NCBI GenBank assembly: GCA_018398765.1
Contig: JAHBMJ010002831.1
Location: forward strand, 16,904-80,903
Length of the DNA stretch: 64,000 nucleotides
Source: Chromera velia
Taxonomy: Eukaryota > Sar > Chromeraceae
Reading direction: 5' to 3'
The notes under the pieces were generated by a model that worked only from the letters and a program-made list of their open reading frames with translations, was not told where the DNA came from and did no database searches. The position numbers and the translations under genes were made by a program. This document shows, piece after piece, positions 23,051-34,172 of the stretch; within the stretch, counting starts at the first letter, position 1, and the number at the start of each line of letters is the position of its first letter.

Positions 23051-24577
23051 TTGTTTCACATTTCTACCTTAAAGTGCACTTCTGACTCCCTTTCTCCTTA
23101 TCCTTCTTCACCTTCTTCACCCTCTTCTTCGTCCTCTTCTTCTTCTTCTTTTTCTTCTTCTTTTTCTTCTTTTTCTCTTCTTGGTTATTCTTAATCTTCT
23201 CTTTCTCGTCCGTCCGCAACCTCTTCAATTCCTCTTTGGGTGTTCGAAATACCCCCTCCTTCCCTTTCCTCCCTGTCTGTACCTTTTGAGGTAGTCAGAC
23301 AAACAAAGAGACAACTGGTCGTTGCGACGTTGAATGTAGGCAGCTTGAGATTCAAAATTTCTAATGGGTTTCTTGATAGATGGCTGCGAGGGGTAGACAT
23401 CATTGTACTCACAGAAACACGGTTTCCTTCTGCAAAGGTAATTGTGGAAGAGCATTCTGGCTGGAATTATTCGTATAGAGAGTGGCATAAAAGGAAGCTG
23501 GGGGTGCATGGAAAGGCACAGGACAAGGAACGAAATACAGGTAGGGTCTGCATTCTTGTTAGAAAAAGTCTGCAAGCCCATCTGAAACCTCAATGGAAAC
23601 TATATGGGCCGAACATTGTCAGACTGCAGTTACAAGCCTTAGGGTGTATAGAAGAAGGGGGGAAGACACAGAAGATGGGGGATGGGGGTTCTCTTTTTAT
23701 TTTTGGTGTACACTTTCTGCAGAGAGGCGCTGGTAGGGGTTTGAGGCCCCTGGGCAAATTGAGGGACGGGATCTCAAAAAAATAGGAAAGGGAATTTCTG
23801 TTGGACGCGGTGTGTGATCATGTCCCTCTATCGGCCAGGCGACTAGTCCTGGAGGATTTCAATTCACATATCGGAGCAGAATTCTAAAAGTGTACTCGAG
23901 TGCACTATGGGTTACGTGGGAGAGAGAGATAGCCTCAGAAGAGACAGAGCACAGAGAGAATATGGAAAGGGCCTGGAGGGAGCAGAAGAAGGAAATGGGA
24001 TGGTTCAGGGGATGTTTAAAGAGTCAGAATGCAGAGTACAAGACTTAGTAAACGCTGAAGGTCGCGCTTTGCTGCGGTTATACGAGGCTTCAAACTTGGT
24101 GCCGATCAACGGCATGAAACTGAAGAATCAGGAAAAGAAAATTAACATTGATTGTTTGGGGGGGACCTGGTGTACATTTTTTAGAGAAAGCAGGCCGTGC
24201 TCTGTAATTGACTTCATTTTAATTGACCCTATACTTTAAAAATGTCTTCTTGGAGTTCTTTTAGAATTGAAATGTTTGCTAATACTGCTCCAGAACACTG
24301 CTCAGTTTCATATGGCCTCACTCTGGTTGATGTGGAGTCGCTTCCCCTCCCCACCTCCCTCCTGCATCCCTTACTGATCCCTGCCCCCCTTTTCAGGGAG
24401 CCGTGCAGAGTCTCACCGGTAAGGGATGAGGAGCTTACAAAGATAGCGACTTCCGTGCAGCAGCTCGCGGAAATTCGCGGAGGCATGTTGGCCAAGTCTC
24501 TGGGAGGCAGGCCTGACGGCAGCTGAGGTTGAACACAATAGATTCAATTTGACTCTTTCACCCATTCCCCCCCCCCC

Positions 24578-24581
24578 NNNN
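24578..24581. other. Assembly gap (4 N) inside a poly-C run
   Basis: Four N are flanked by cytosines on both sides, the same situation as at 8993. It falls between the endonuclease and reverse transcriptase parts of the LINE, so an apparent frame change there may be an assembly effect. Confidence 0.95.
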
Positions 24582-27446
24582 CCCCCCTTCCCCCCCCCAT
24601 GACCCAATCCCCCCTGCATTCATCCCTGTTTCCCTACCTGAGAAGATCAAGGACCTAGCAGGCAGATCGAAAGAGAAGCTGGCAGAACCGGAGGGAAGGA
24701 AGCAGAGGAGTAAGAAGAAACATAATAAAAGGAAGGATGGAGAGACAGCTGCTCCCTGGTAGGACAGTGAGTGTAAAGAAATGAATAAACGGGTAAGGAG
24801 AGTAGAGAAAGAGCTAAGAACACGAGTTGTGCTAGGTAGGAGGAGTAACGACAGGTCTAGAGAGTATAGAAACAAACAGAAAGACAAGCTTATGAGAGAG
24901 AAGAGAAGGTTGATTGCAAGAAAGAAGGCGGCGTATATGCGTATACAGGCAGAGCGCCTTGCTTTGGAGGTGGCCAAAAACCCCTCAGGAGTATAGAAAT
25001 GGAAGAGGGCACAATAGAACGGAGGGGATAGAGTGGGGAGCAGGCCTTCTACAAATACAGTAACTTTTTTAAACTTCTGGGCGTCTGTGTTTGAAGGAGA
25101 AGGACTTCCCGGCTTTTTTCTCCCCTCCAGCCTGGGCCCTCTGTCCCTCCTTGGTCCCTTTTCTTCTTTCTCTCTCTGTGCGAGAAAGTCATTAAAGAAA
25201 TAAACCCTAAGAAGGCAGCCGGACTTGAGGGTCTCTCTCTTAAGTATGTTGCTCTGTGTTTTGGCTCATTGCGTCTCTTGTATTTTCTTCTTTTTATTTT
25301 TTTTAATCTCTTTCACCTCTTCTCTTACTGGTCACCCACATAGAATTTCCTTTGCATCGTCCCCGCCCCTAAAGGCCCTGTGTCTCCATTGGCAGATGAA
25401 TGGAGGCCCATATACATAGCAAGTCTAAGACTTCTTGCCAAGCTCTTTGCCCTGCTTATGGATTCTTGTCTTCGTCTGAGAACAAGGATCGATGACAGAC
25501 AGATAGGCTTCAGCAAAGGGGTCGGAACTAGAGAGGCGATTCATGTTTTGTTTGTTTTATCAAAAACTGCAAGAAATAAAAAGAGACCGTTGTTTGTTTC
25601 CTTTGTAGACTTTAGTAGGCATTTGACAAAGTAGACAGGAAAAAACTGATAGAGAGGCTTAAGGAAGAAGGGCTGGGGGAGAGGGACATTCGAATGATTT
25701 ATGCGATGTATGTCAAAGTAATGGGGAAGATTGAGGGCTCAGACAATATGTTTGAGGAAGGAACAGGAGTCAAGCAAGGGGATCTACTCTCTCCTCTTCT
25801 CTTTCTTCTCTTTATTAATAACATCCATACCTCTATTAGCCTTCAATATAGGGAGCTCCGGTAAGAAAAATGAGTAAACCTTCCCGAGGAAGCGAGCGCC
25901 TGATGGAGGGGGGAGTTAGAGGCTCAGCCCAGAGCCTTAAACTCCTCCCCCCCAGACATACCCCCAACAAAAGTGAGGTTGGGAGACCTACTGTTTGAGA
26001 ACATTAGATATGCCGATGACCTCGTTATCTTCGGACACTCCCCTCAAGACCTCCAGAAGAGGATTGATCGGTTGGCTACCTATTGTGACAAGTGGGGGTT
26101 GACGGTGAATCTGAAAAAGACAAAGGTGATGAGATTGGCAGGTAGAGGAGGGGTAGATAAAATTTATTTCAAGGGTCGGACGGTCGAGTGGGTAGAGAGT
26201 TACAGATATCTTGGCTGTCAGGTTTTTTCTGATACGAACCCTCGCAAGTCTGTGACCACCAGACTTGAAGCCGCAGAAAGGGGAGTTGGGGGGGCTATGG
26301 GTCTGTGTGCGTCAATAGGTATGCTCTCCCCCCACAGTTGCATATCCCTTTTTAAGGGAACGTGGGAGCCCGCCACCACCTATTCCCTTGAAGCTCTCCC
26401 CCTTCAGGAATCTGACATCCAATGCTTAGACTCCCTCTAGCTTCGTTTTATGCGTTAGTCTCTCCGTCTGCCCTGGAATTCTTTTATGTTTCCCACCCTT
26501 GCAACCGTTAGGCTGAGGCCCATGAGAGAGATTCTCAGTGTTAGAGTGGGGGGGTATAATTTGAGAAGTCTCTCCCTTGCTCGATTGGCTTTACCTCAAG
26601 CATTGTGGGCATATCACAGGAGGGGGGAGTTAACAGCGTGGTCAGGGTCTGCAAAGAAGCTTGTGCAACCCGTCATTCCTGCCCTCCTGGAAGGTAAACC
26701 AGATGAGGTCGATTTCAGAATATCAGATAGTAAGCTGAGAAGGGGAACGAGAAACAAAGAAGTGAACGAATAGATGGGGGACTGGGTAAACCCAGCCTCT
26801 ATTACAGAAAGGAGAGGGGGGAGGCAGAGGAGACAAGGAATGTATAGAAGCATGTTTTTTCCTCCATCTGCTTGCCTGACCGAATATCAGAAGGAGAATA
26901 GTAGCAGCCAACGTTTTGTAAAATTAGTTCTCGGAAGTTTGGTGGAGGGGAGGGGGGGCTCATGGTCTGCCTTGGCAGAACCTCTCGCCAAGCAGTTCTT
27001 GTCTTCCCCCGGAGCAGTTTTCTGCCCTTTGTTCTATGCCATTGTTGTAGGGTGGGCAAACCAGGGGGGGGGGGTTGAATCAATTTGCAAAGCCTGTACA
27101 CGTGTAGAGAAAAGTTGGGAGAAATTGATTGACGATCCGATTTACCGTCTGATAACTTATGTCCGAACGGAGATGCCGTGGGGGAGACTGAGTGATCTCT
27201 GGTATAGGCGACTGGAGCGTAGGTCGATAGAAGAAGTGTGTAAGTACGGAGAGAGACAGGAAGCCCGAGGGGGCAGGGGGGTGCATGGGGCAGGCCGAGG
27301 AGCAGGTAAGGCGGTACTTCTCGCTTCTTCTTCAGAGGGACGCCCGAAAGGCCAGTGCCCTCATTGTTGCATGCCTAGGACCGGACTGATCGATCCTGGG
27401 GAGCAGTGTTTTGCTAGCTAGTAGTCCTAAAGTTCGGCCGCTTTAG

Positions 27447-27565
27447 GTGAGCATTCGCTAGCGTGCTCCTAGCTTGCAATATGACATGAATGCTCACAGA
27501 CTGCCCTTTACCATTGGGACACGATGGCTGGCGGGTTAAGTCACCTCATCATCATCATCATCAGG
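27447..27565 (+). other. LINE 3' untranslated region: hairpin and TCA tail
   Basis: After the LINE stop codon a perfect 10-bp inverted repeat, GTGAGCATTC (27447-27456) and GAATGCTCAC (27488-27497), encloses a 31-base loop. About 45 bases later a short (TCA)n run follows (about 27543-27563). A 3' hairpin plus a simple-repeat tail is how some LINE families mark the RNA end used by their reverse transcriptase. Confidence 0.5.
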
Positions 27566-27682
27566 TGCACTAGTCTCAGCTTCATTGAATCAATAGCGAA
27601 CTGGTTGGCTGCTGTTGGCTAGGCTGTTGGTGCCGTTGCTGCCAGCTGTCTAATGCACGCGCGTTTAATAGTATACACACAT

Positions 27683-30076
27683 TCAGCCAGCCCTGGCATC
27701 CCCCACTTCGATTTCTCCCGAGGGAGCATACTCGATGCCCAACCCGAATCTGGCAGTGTAGACGTCTGCAGAGACTGCAGAGGGGTCAGTGGCATTCGAG
27801 AGTCTTCTCTCTGCAAATTTCTCCAAGGCGCTCTTTCTCTCCTCTCTGCTGAACGCCTCCATAGACTTGCTGACGAGACGGGTCGTGTGTATCGTTTCTG
27901 ATAGCAACGCACAGTGCGCCCGCAGAGCGTCCACGTGATCCCTCCCCAAGTCTGCCAGAGTCATGAGCCTCCTCGAGTGGTGCGCCCTCTCGGAGGTGCC
28001 TCGGTCCAACTCCAACAAGCGCCGTCTGCGATTGGACAACTCGTTCGCGTTGCCGATATTCTCACGGTAGTACCTGCACTCACACAGACACAGACACAAA
28101 CAGATACACGGAATGATCGATCGAATGGATGAACACGTGAATGAATGATCTAATCAATGGAGGGAGAAAAGGAAGGAAGAAAACAGACAAGAAAGTATGG
28201 GAGAGTTTAAGCCCCTCCGTCCCACCCGGTCTCTTACTTTCTCTTTCTCTTTCTATCTGGCTCTCTGGAAGCATGAGTGTCTGTGGATGAGCCAAAGGAT
28301 GAAAGGATAAATGTGTGAATGAATAAATGAGTGATTGAATGGATCAATAAATGAACGGGTGCGTCACTTGTTGGGTGAATTACTGAGTGAGCGAGTGTCC
28401 GGCTGATTTGACTGACTGATTCACCGAATTTGTGACTACGTGAAAAATATTAAAGCAATGGATAAGGGAATGAACAAATGATTGGTTTCATGAATGAAAG
28501 AAAAACAGACGGATCATTTCGATGTGAACCCCAGAAACATAGGGGAGGTCTTCTTTCTGGTAAATTATGGGGCAGAGGAAAACACAACGCAAAACAGCAC
28601 GCGGGAACAGACCCTTTGAGCGTGCCGGCATTCTCACAAGCACATACCGGAATGCACGTACTTCTATCCGCACAGAAGAGAAGGAAAGAGGCGGATGGAA
28701 AGGCAGAAAAGACAGTGCGGGATAGTTTGGAAGAGAAGAAAAGAAAGAACAGAAGAGAGGCGGCCTGGGAGGAGAAAGTCGAGACGAGAGAACGGAACGA
28801 GAGAGGAGAAGAAAAGAGAAGACGAGAAGAAGCGAAGTTGGAGAAAATTGAACAGAGAGAACGACAGAAGAGGGACAAAAGAGGAGACGGGAGGAGACTC
28901 GAGGCAGGAGAGGAGAAAGCAGGAACAAAAGAAGAGGGTGGGAGAGAATGAGAGAAAAGAGAGGAAAACAAACAAGACAATGGGAAGACAGACGGAAGAC
29001 AGAAAGGAGAACAAAGGGCATCCCACACACATACATATAACGATACAAACAAAGAAACGCAGAGCATGCATTGAGGTGAAGGCAGAATGTCATCGAGCTG
29101 TCTCAAATCATCCACGCAAGCACTTGTTAAATTCGATTTTTTAAAAAAGCAAGGGCAACGCCAGGCGGAGAGGGTGCCCGCAAACCACTGCAGGCAAGCA
29201 GGCGAACAGTAAGGCTCCCCGGCCAAGAAGGGTGGAAAAAGAGAGAGGTCAAGAACCGCAAAAGACGACAGGGAGGTCAAAACTCCAAAAAAACGAGAGC
29301 ACAGAATGAGGACTGACTCACCTGCAATGTTCTCGAAATCTCGCGCAGATGACAGTCAGACTTCTACTCACATCCCCGATCAATTCAAGTATCCTGCTGT
29401 AAGCACGCATCAGCTCCTCCGATTGTTCACTCCCCACCTGCAGTCGCGTGCTTTGCCATCCCAGGGCCCCCCCTCCTATTGTGGCAACAGCCGTTCCACC
29501 CCCCAGACACCCCCACACCGCCCCTGCCGAAACTTCCAGAGCCGCCACAGGAGGACACAAAAGCCCTAAACCAACAGTGAAGGCCACCACGCCAGCACCC
29601 ACACAAACCCCAGCCCCGGTCCTTAGCGCAACGGTTCTCTGACTCTTCTCACTTGCTGCCACCTTCTGCGTTTCCCGCGCTGTTGTCACCCTCCACCCCG
29701 TTGAAACCAACGCAGAGCTTGTCGCCTGAAGAGAGATGATTGCCTCTCCAGCGGCGGAACTGTATACTGCAGCATCCCTGCCCAGCCTCTGCAGCATCCT
29801 TTCCTCTGCAGCCTCCAAGTGTATTTCGTTGATGAAGTCCAGGTAGTCTCGAAGAAACAGCAACATGTTCTCTGAGCAAGCTTCCATCTCAACCAGAACG
29901 AACTCATTGAACGCCACGTAGACGAGTCTCACTTCTTCACGGATCGGTCGTACAGCTTCCTCTTCAGGTACACGCACCAAGTCCTGCGCCAGCTGCTGCA
30001 GCTCCTCCAGCTGTTCTCTGACGTTAGAGACGGACTTCAACCCCCAAGCTTCGACAGCCGTCTCCGTCACAGCCAT
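27683..30076 (-). CDS. Helical protein with Gly-rich hydrophobic hairpin, unknown function (two exons)
   Basis: Exon 1 is 30076-29322 and exon 2 is 28073-27683 (TGA). They are joined in phase 2 across a 1248-bp intron with donor GTGAGT and acceptor GTGCAG, giving 381 residues. Residues 1-150 are mostly amphipathic helix (EQLEELQQLAQDLV and following). Residues about 153-208 are a long, Gly/Ala/Val-rich hydrophobic stretch in two halves (GAGVCVGAGVVAFTVGLGLL, then GAVWGCLGGGTAVATIGGGA) with a Pro-Pro turn between them, like a membrane-inserting helical hairpin. The rest is charged helix (NRRRRLLELDRG). There is no signal peptide. I do not recognise the family. Proteins with a helical bundle around such a hairpin can insert reversibly into membranes, but that is only an analogy. 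The long intron is purine-rich and yields meaningless open frames on both strands. Confidence 0.8.
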
Positions 30077-30229
30077 GATCGCCGCAGGCTGAAAAGGAGA
30101 CGAAATCGAGAATCAGACTTTTTGAAGGGAACGTAGCCACGAAAGCAGTGGGTCGTTTCGCACACGAGAGGAAGGTCTGCTAAGGCGCGGATGCTTTTAC
30201 AGGCCTCTGCTCGATCCATCCGACGCCGT

Positions 30230-30440
30230 GTTCAGCGGCCTCCTGAATGTACGTGACTGTCATTCACCGCCCGGCCGAGCCACGCCATATCAAGCACATG
30301 CAGCGCCGCCATGCGCCGCCATGCATGCGCGCCGCCGCCGCGCGCCGCCCGGTCGGTGGCTGCCCGCGGGTATGCCCGGGTGGCGTGCAATAGCGTGCAG
30401 CAAATGGCATCATTGCAGCATTGCGGCAGCAATGAGATCA
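30230..30440. promoter_or_regulatory. GC-rich patch upstream of the hairpin-protein gene
   Basis: A run rich in CGCC and GCGC, including GCATGCGCGCCGCCGCCGCG, lies 150-370 bp upstream of the minus-strand start at 30076. A similar patch lies upstream of PAN2 at about 37070-37165. By position it may belong to the promoter; no core element is recognised. Confidence 0.35.
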
Positions 30441-31875
30441 GAAAAGTGACACACCTTCTAATTCGTTCCCACCTGTCCAAACTTAATCAAGACAATGCCT
30501 TACAGTAACTTCGGACGGAAATTTCAAAGTTCGCCATTGAGTGCCTCTTTGCTTCAGTACTTTTGTTGAATTTGATTTTCTCCATCTGTAGGTGTTATTT
30601 AGATTTCTTCCGCAGTCGTCTCGTTCTTTCGGACAGACAGTTCTCTCTACTTAGCCCTTTCTACTGTTTGAACAATGGAAGGCGAAGATCCCAAGCTTCA
30701 GTTTACTGGTTACAGGGCGATAGAGAAGGCAGAGGCTGCCTATCTGGACTCAGAAAAATTTCTGACAGCTGCACAGATGTGAGCCCAGTTCTCTTAGCCG
30801 TCTCAAAAACAATGTAAACCGAGAGCAACGTACAGGTGGGCAACCTTATGGACCTCATGAAAAGGTATACGCTAGGGTCTAACACTCTGTGAGGGTACCC
30901 TTGATTTGAAGTTAGGTTTTTCAATAAAAACTTAATTTTTTGATGTTTTAAAAGAGATTTTTGGAGCTTAATTTGCTAGAAAAGCTTAAAAAACGCTAAA
31001 ATAGGGTCAAGTGGCTAAGGTTAGGGTAGGTTAAAATAGATTTAGATGAGTTTCAAACCTATTCACTACGTCAAGTTTAGAATTGGTTTGGAAACCATGG
31101 TCACACCAGACTCAAACCTTCCAAACCTCTTCAAACCCGTCCTGAAGACGTTCACCCTGTTACTAAGAAAGGCAAGAGCATCAGTTTTTCTTGGATCGGC
31201 CATATTCATGGAAATGCAAAGTTTTATGCTCGTTTTGTGTTGTATAAAGATGCTGATGAACAGAGCGAGGCGAGCTATACTATGTTCATGCCAATGCTGA
31301 TGCAACGCTCTCATACTCCACACTTGGACGATGTACCTAGACAATGTGCCGATCAGCGCAGTATTTTTTTGGATTCATACTGCACTAAACATTGATGGCG
31401 GCTTAATATGAATTGAAGATAGAGAATTGGAGCAAGTTGACTGGGCGTTTGAAAAGGAAATTACATTTCTGGAGGAGTCTGTTAAAGTGTGAAAGAATGA
31501 AGGCAGCTTTTATGTTTTTAAGTTTATCCTATATTCGTTGAATGATCGGTTTATCTGATGTTTCCTAGTAAAATACCAGGTTGTGTTTGCTTTACATCTT
31601 TTTTGTATTCATGCAAAAGCCATTTGGAACCAGGTTTAGACAGGTTTAGACAGGGTTGGTCACGTTGGAGGATTAGGTTTGCAAACTAACATCATGAGCG
31701 TTTGCGAACCCCAGAGGGAGAATTGACTTTCCTATATATAAAAGGTCATAAGATTTAATTTGAAAAGTTGTGTTATCGTAGGAATAAAGTCAGTGTATCC
31801 TAAAAACCTTAAAAAACCACTTTTTAGAGTTATAGCTAATCAGAGTGACGCATACCCCTAGGGTTTATAATTAAA

Positions 31876-31927
31876 TATTATATATATATATATATATATA
31901 TAGGTGTATATATATATATATATATAT
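31876..31927. repeat. (TA)n microsatellite
   Basis: Two TA runs are separated by GGTGTA. They stand alone in AT-rich intergenic DNA. Confidence 0.85.
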
Positions 31928-34172
31928 AGGTGTCATAGTTCCCTAGGGTATACGTGCGTGCAGAGGGTAGATTGGGTACGTGAGGCGGGGGAGAAGCTGT
32001 CTTTCTTTTCCGGTCATCTCCATTTCGTATCTTTCTCCCTCTCCAGAGACTTCTACTGTTTCTTCTTGAAAAAAGTCTTCTCTATATTGAAAGAGGCCGA
32101 CGTTCTCGGATTTGGCCCCATTGCCGAGACTACAGTGCTGTCACAGAATATCAAAACATGTAGGAGATCCAGTCTTCTTTGCATGTCTTGTAGGCTACCG
32201 CTCGGTTCGTTCCAGTTAAGTGTTGCATGAATCATCATGAATCCGTATGTTGTTTTAGCCACAGTTATGAGATATACTCTTATGTTGCAGATTTGCTATC
32301 CGATGTCATGCCGCGCGCTCCATCTGATTTCAGTTCAAGATTTATTGGAGACGCGCCAGTCCTCACTGATCATTTTGACTGACTAATGACTGAGTGTTTC
32401 CTTCTAGGTAGCACCACTGACACTCCACTCCACGTTATGATCCATGAAGCAGCAGAAGTGGAGTTAATACCACTCTTGAAGTCTAGGAAGTCTCCTCTTC
32501 TCAACAAACCTAGACTTATAGATTTTCTGCAGTGTAACTCAGCCGCATAAGAGCTCTGTTTGATTTCGTCTTCAGACGCCACAGTAGTTTTGTTTCTTCC
32601 CCCATGTCATGAGGTCCCATGAGGCATCGACAGCTTTCCACTGCCTGCTTCCGCTCCGTGGCCTTACATGGAAGGTTAAATCGTCCTGCGATGCTCTGAA
32701 GGCATTTGATATTTTGAATTGCGTGTTGAGGTTTCCTATGAAGAACTGCTCGGCTGCGAGTCTCCTCTCTCTTTCCGAGACCGATAGCGTTTACCTTCCA
32801 CTATCGAGCAGCCATGTACAGTCCTTTCCCTCCACTGCACTGAGCTAAGCTATATCATGCAGCAAAGATTCTTCCTAAGATTTTTTTTTAGAAAGGAACG
32901 ACATTGAGGAATGGGCCTCCAATTATCGATCTCTAAAGAGACAAGAACGTTTCCTCCATCAGAAGATGGTTGTTACACCCGTTCTTCCTGCTTTCAGATA
33001 GATTTTGGGAGCAGGTGGCAAACTACTGGCAAGCAGTCTCCTCACGCAGCTCTGACGAAGGACTCTTGCAGGCCTTGGTTCTCCTGGCAAGCCCTCAGGG
33101 GGAAGGTTGAGAGGAGAAAAGATTCCATCCCCTACAGAGTTAAAAAAGGCCTTCGTTCTGTAAGAGATGTGTCAACTCTGCCCAGTTGTATAGAAGCAAC
33201 TCCCACAGTTAAGATACCGCGTCTGTGGATCAAGGTGATCCGACGGCTAGAGCGATCCCCCCAGGGCCCAGGAACACACCCTACAAAGTGTGAAGTTCGA
33301 CATGCTTGGGGCCCTTCTCTGTGAACAACCTGAAAGAGAACCTGTGGATCCGACCTACTGGATGGGAGACGACGAAGACAACCAGGATTTTGCTTTCTGC
33401 TTTTCTGTTTCACTACTTTCTTCTTTTTCGTTGTTTGTTCTCACTTTCTCTCATTTTTAATCCTCCCAATTTCTGTCTTCTTTCCTTGTCTTGTTGTCTC
33501 TGAAGGAACTTGAGGCTGGGAAAGAGTGGGGAGAAGTCACAGAAAAGTAGCAGAAGGATAAGTGAAAGAGAATGCGTCTCTTCTATTTCATTCGACTTCC
33601 GTTCTGCTATGCACACGCCATGGAGTACTTCAGGACGGCTGTGATAGCGTGAGTTTCCCAGTATTCAAACACCAATCGGGGAAAAGCAAAGAGAATAAAG
33701 AAAAAGAGAAAAAGAGAGAGATGGGATAGAAGAAGGCGGGTAACTTGGCTCCCCCCAGCTACCTTTTAATCCTACAAACCAACGTTTAAAGCCAACCTTT
33801 TCTCATAGTTCAGGATAAGCCCCTTTTAAGCCGTTAAGGGTCATTTGTTGTGTTTTTACGTATGCTTGGGGAGGGCTGCCAAGCTTATCTCTTGCCAAAC
33901 GTTGGAAGCCTCAAAGGGGGTGACAAAGGCTATAGGCCTAGGCCAGTAGTCTAGGTAGACAACGATAATAATAATGACGTATGATGATGATGATGATGAA
34001 TTCTAACTAACTAACTAACTCTTCATGTATGTTTAACCCTAACTAGGTTTGACCACTATTTGTCACACCTAGTGTCACACATAGTACACATGCCCATGAG
34101 CCGACAATGAAAAACCACACTGCAGAAAAGGCAACATATCAGATGCAGGTAAGTCACTTTGAGTCCAGTCAG

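Larger units (their letters stand above)
23050..27565 (+). mobile_element. LINE with endonuclease and reverse transcriptase, decayed
   Basis: A T/C-rich leader is followed by an apurinic-type endonuclease. Its motifs are VATLNVGSLR (about 23320), DIIVLTETRF (about 23396), IFGVHF (about 23700), LEDFNSHIG (about 23853), SVIDFILID (about 24205) and EHCSV (about 24296), which carry the expected Asn, Glu, Asp-Asn, Asp and His positions. A basic helical linker spans 24781-24996. Reverse transcriptase motifs follow: NPKKAAGLEG (about 25205), a WRPIYIASLRLLAKLFALL segment, QIGFSKGVGTREAIHVL, VSFVDFSR (about 25597), GVKQGDLLSPLLFLLFIN (about 25767), RYADDLVIFG (about 26008) and SYRYLGCQVF (about 26200). 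A Cys-rich C-terminus (GQCPHCCMP, about 27350) ends at the stop 27419-27421. Frame changes separate the blocks and a 4-base N gap lies at 24578, so the copy is inactive as read. A 3' hairpin and a TCA tail end it. Confidence 0.85.
30077..34172. other. Four-kilobase intergenic region, possible decayed sequence
   Basis: The first 400 bp hold a GC-rich patch upstream of the minus-strand gene (listed separately). From 30840 to 31870 the DNA is AT-rich. A (TA)n tract lies at about 31876-31927. Between 32000 and 33650 there are several short + strand open frames, the longest at 32911-33324, which read like decayed coding sequence; I cannot assign them. ATG and ACTA microsatellites lie at 33977-34020. 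No RNA gene is seen. Confidence 0.35.

Noticed and set aside
28450-29280. 276-codon minus-strand frame and several overlapping frames on both strands
   Set aside because: They lie in the purine-rich intron of the 381-residue gene, are Ser/Leu/Phe or Lys/Arg/Glu low-complexity, and lack motifs.
32000-33650. Series of short + strand frames that look like decayed coding sequence
   Set aside because: No motif is strong enough to name a family, so I left the stretch unassigned.
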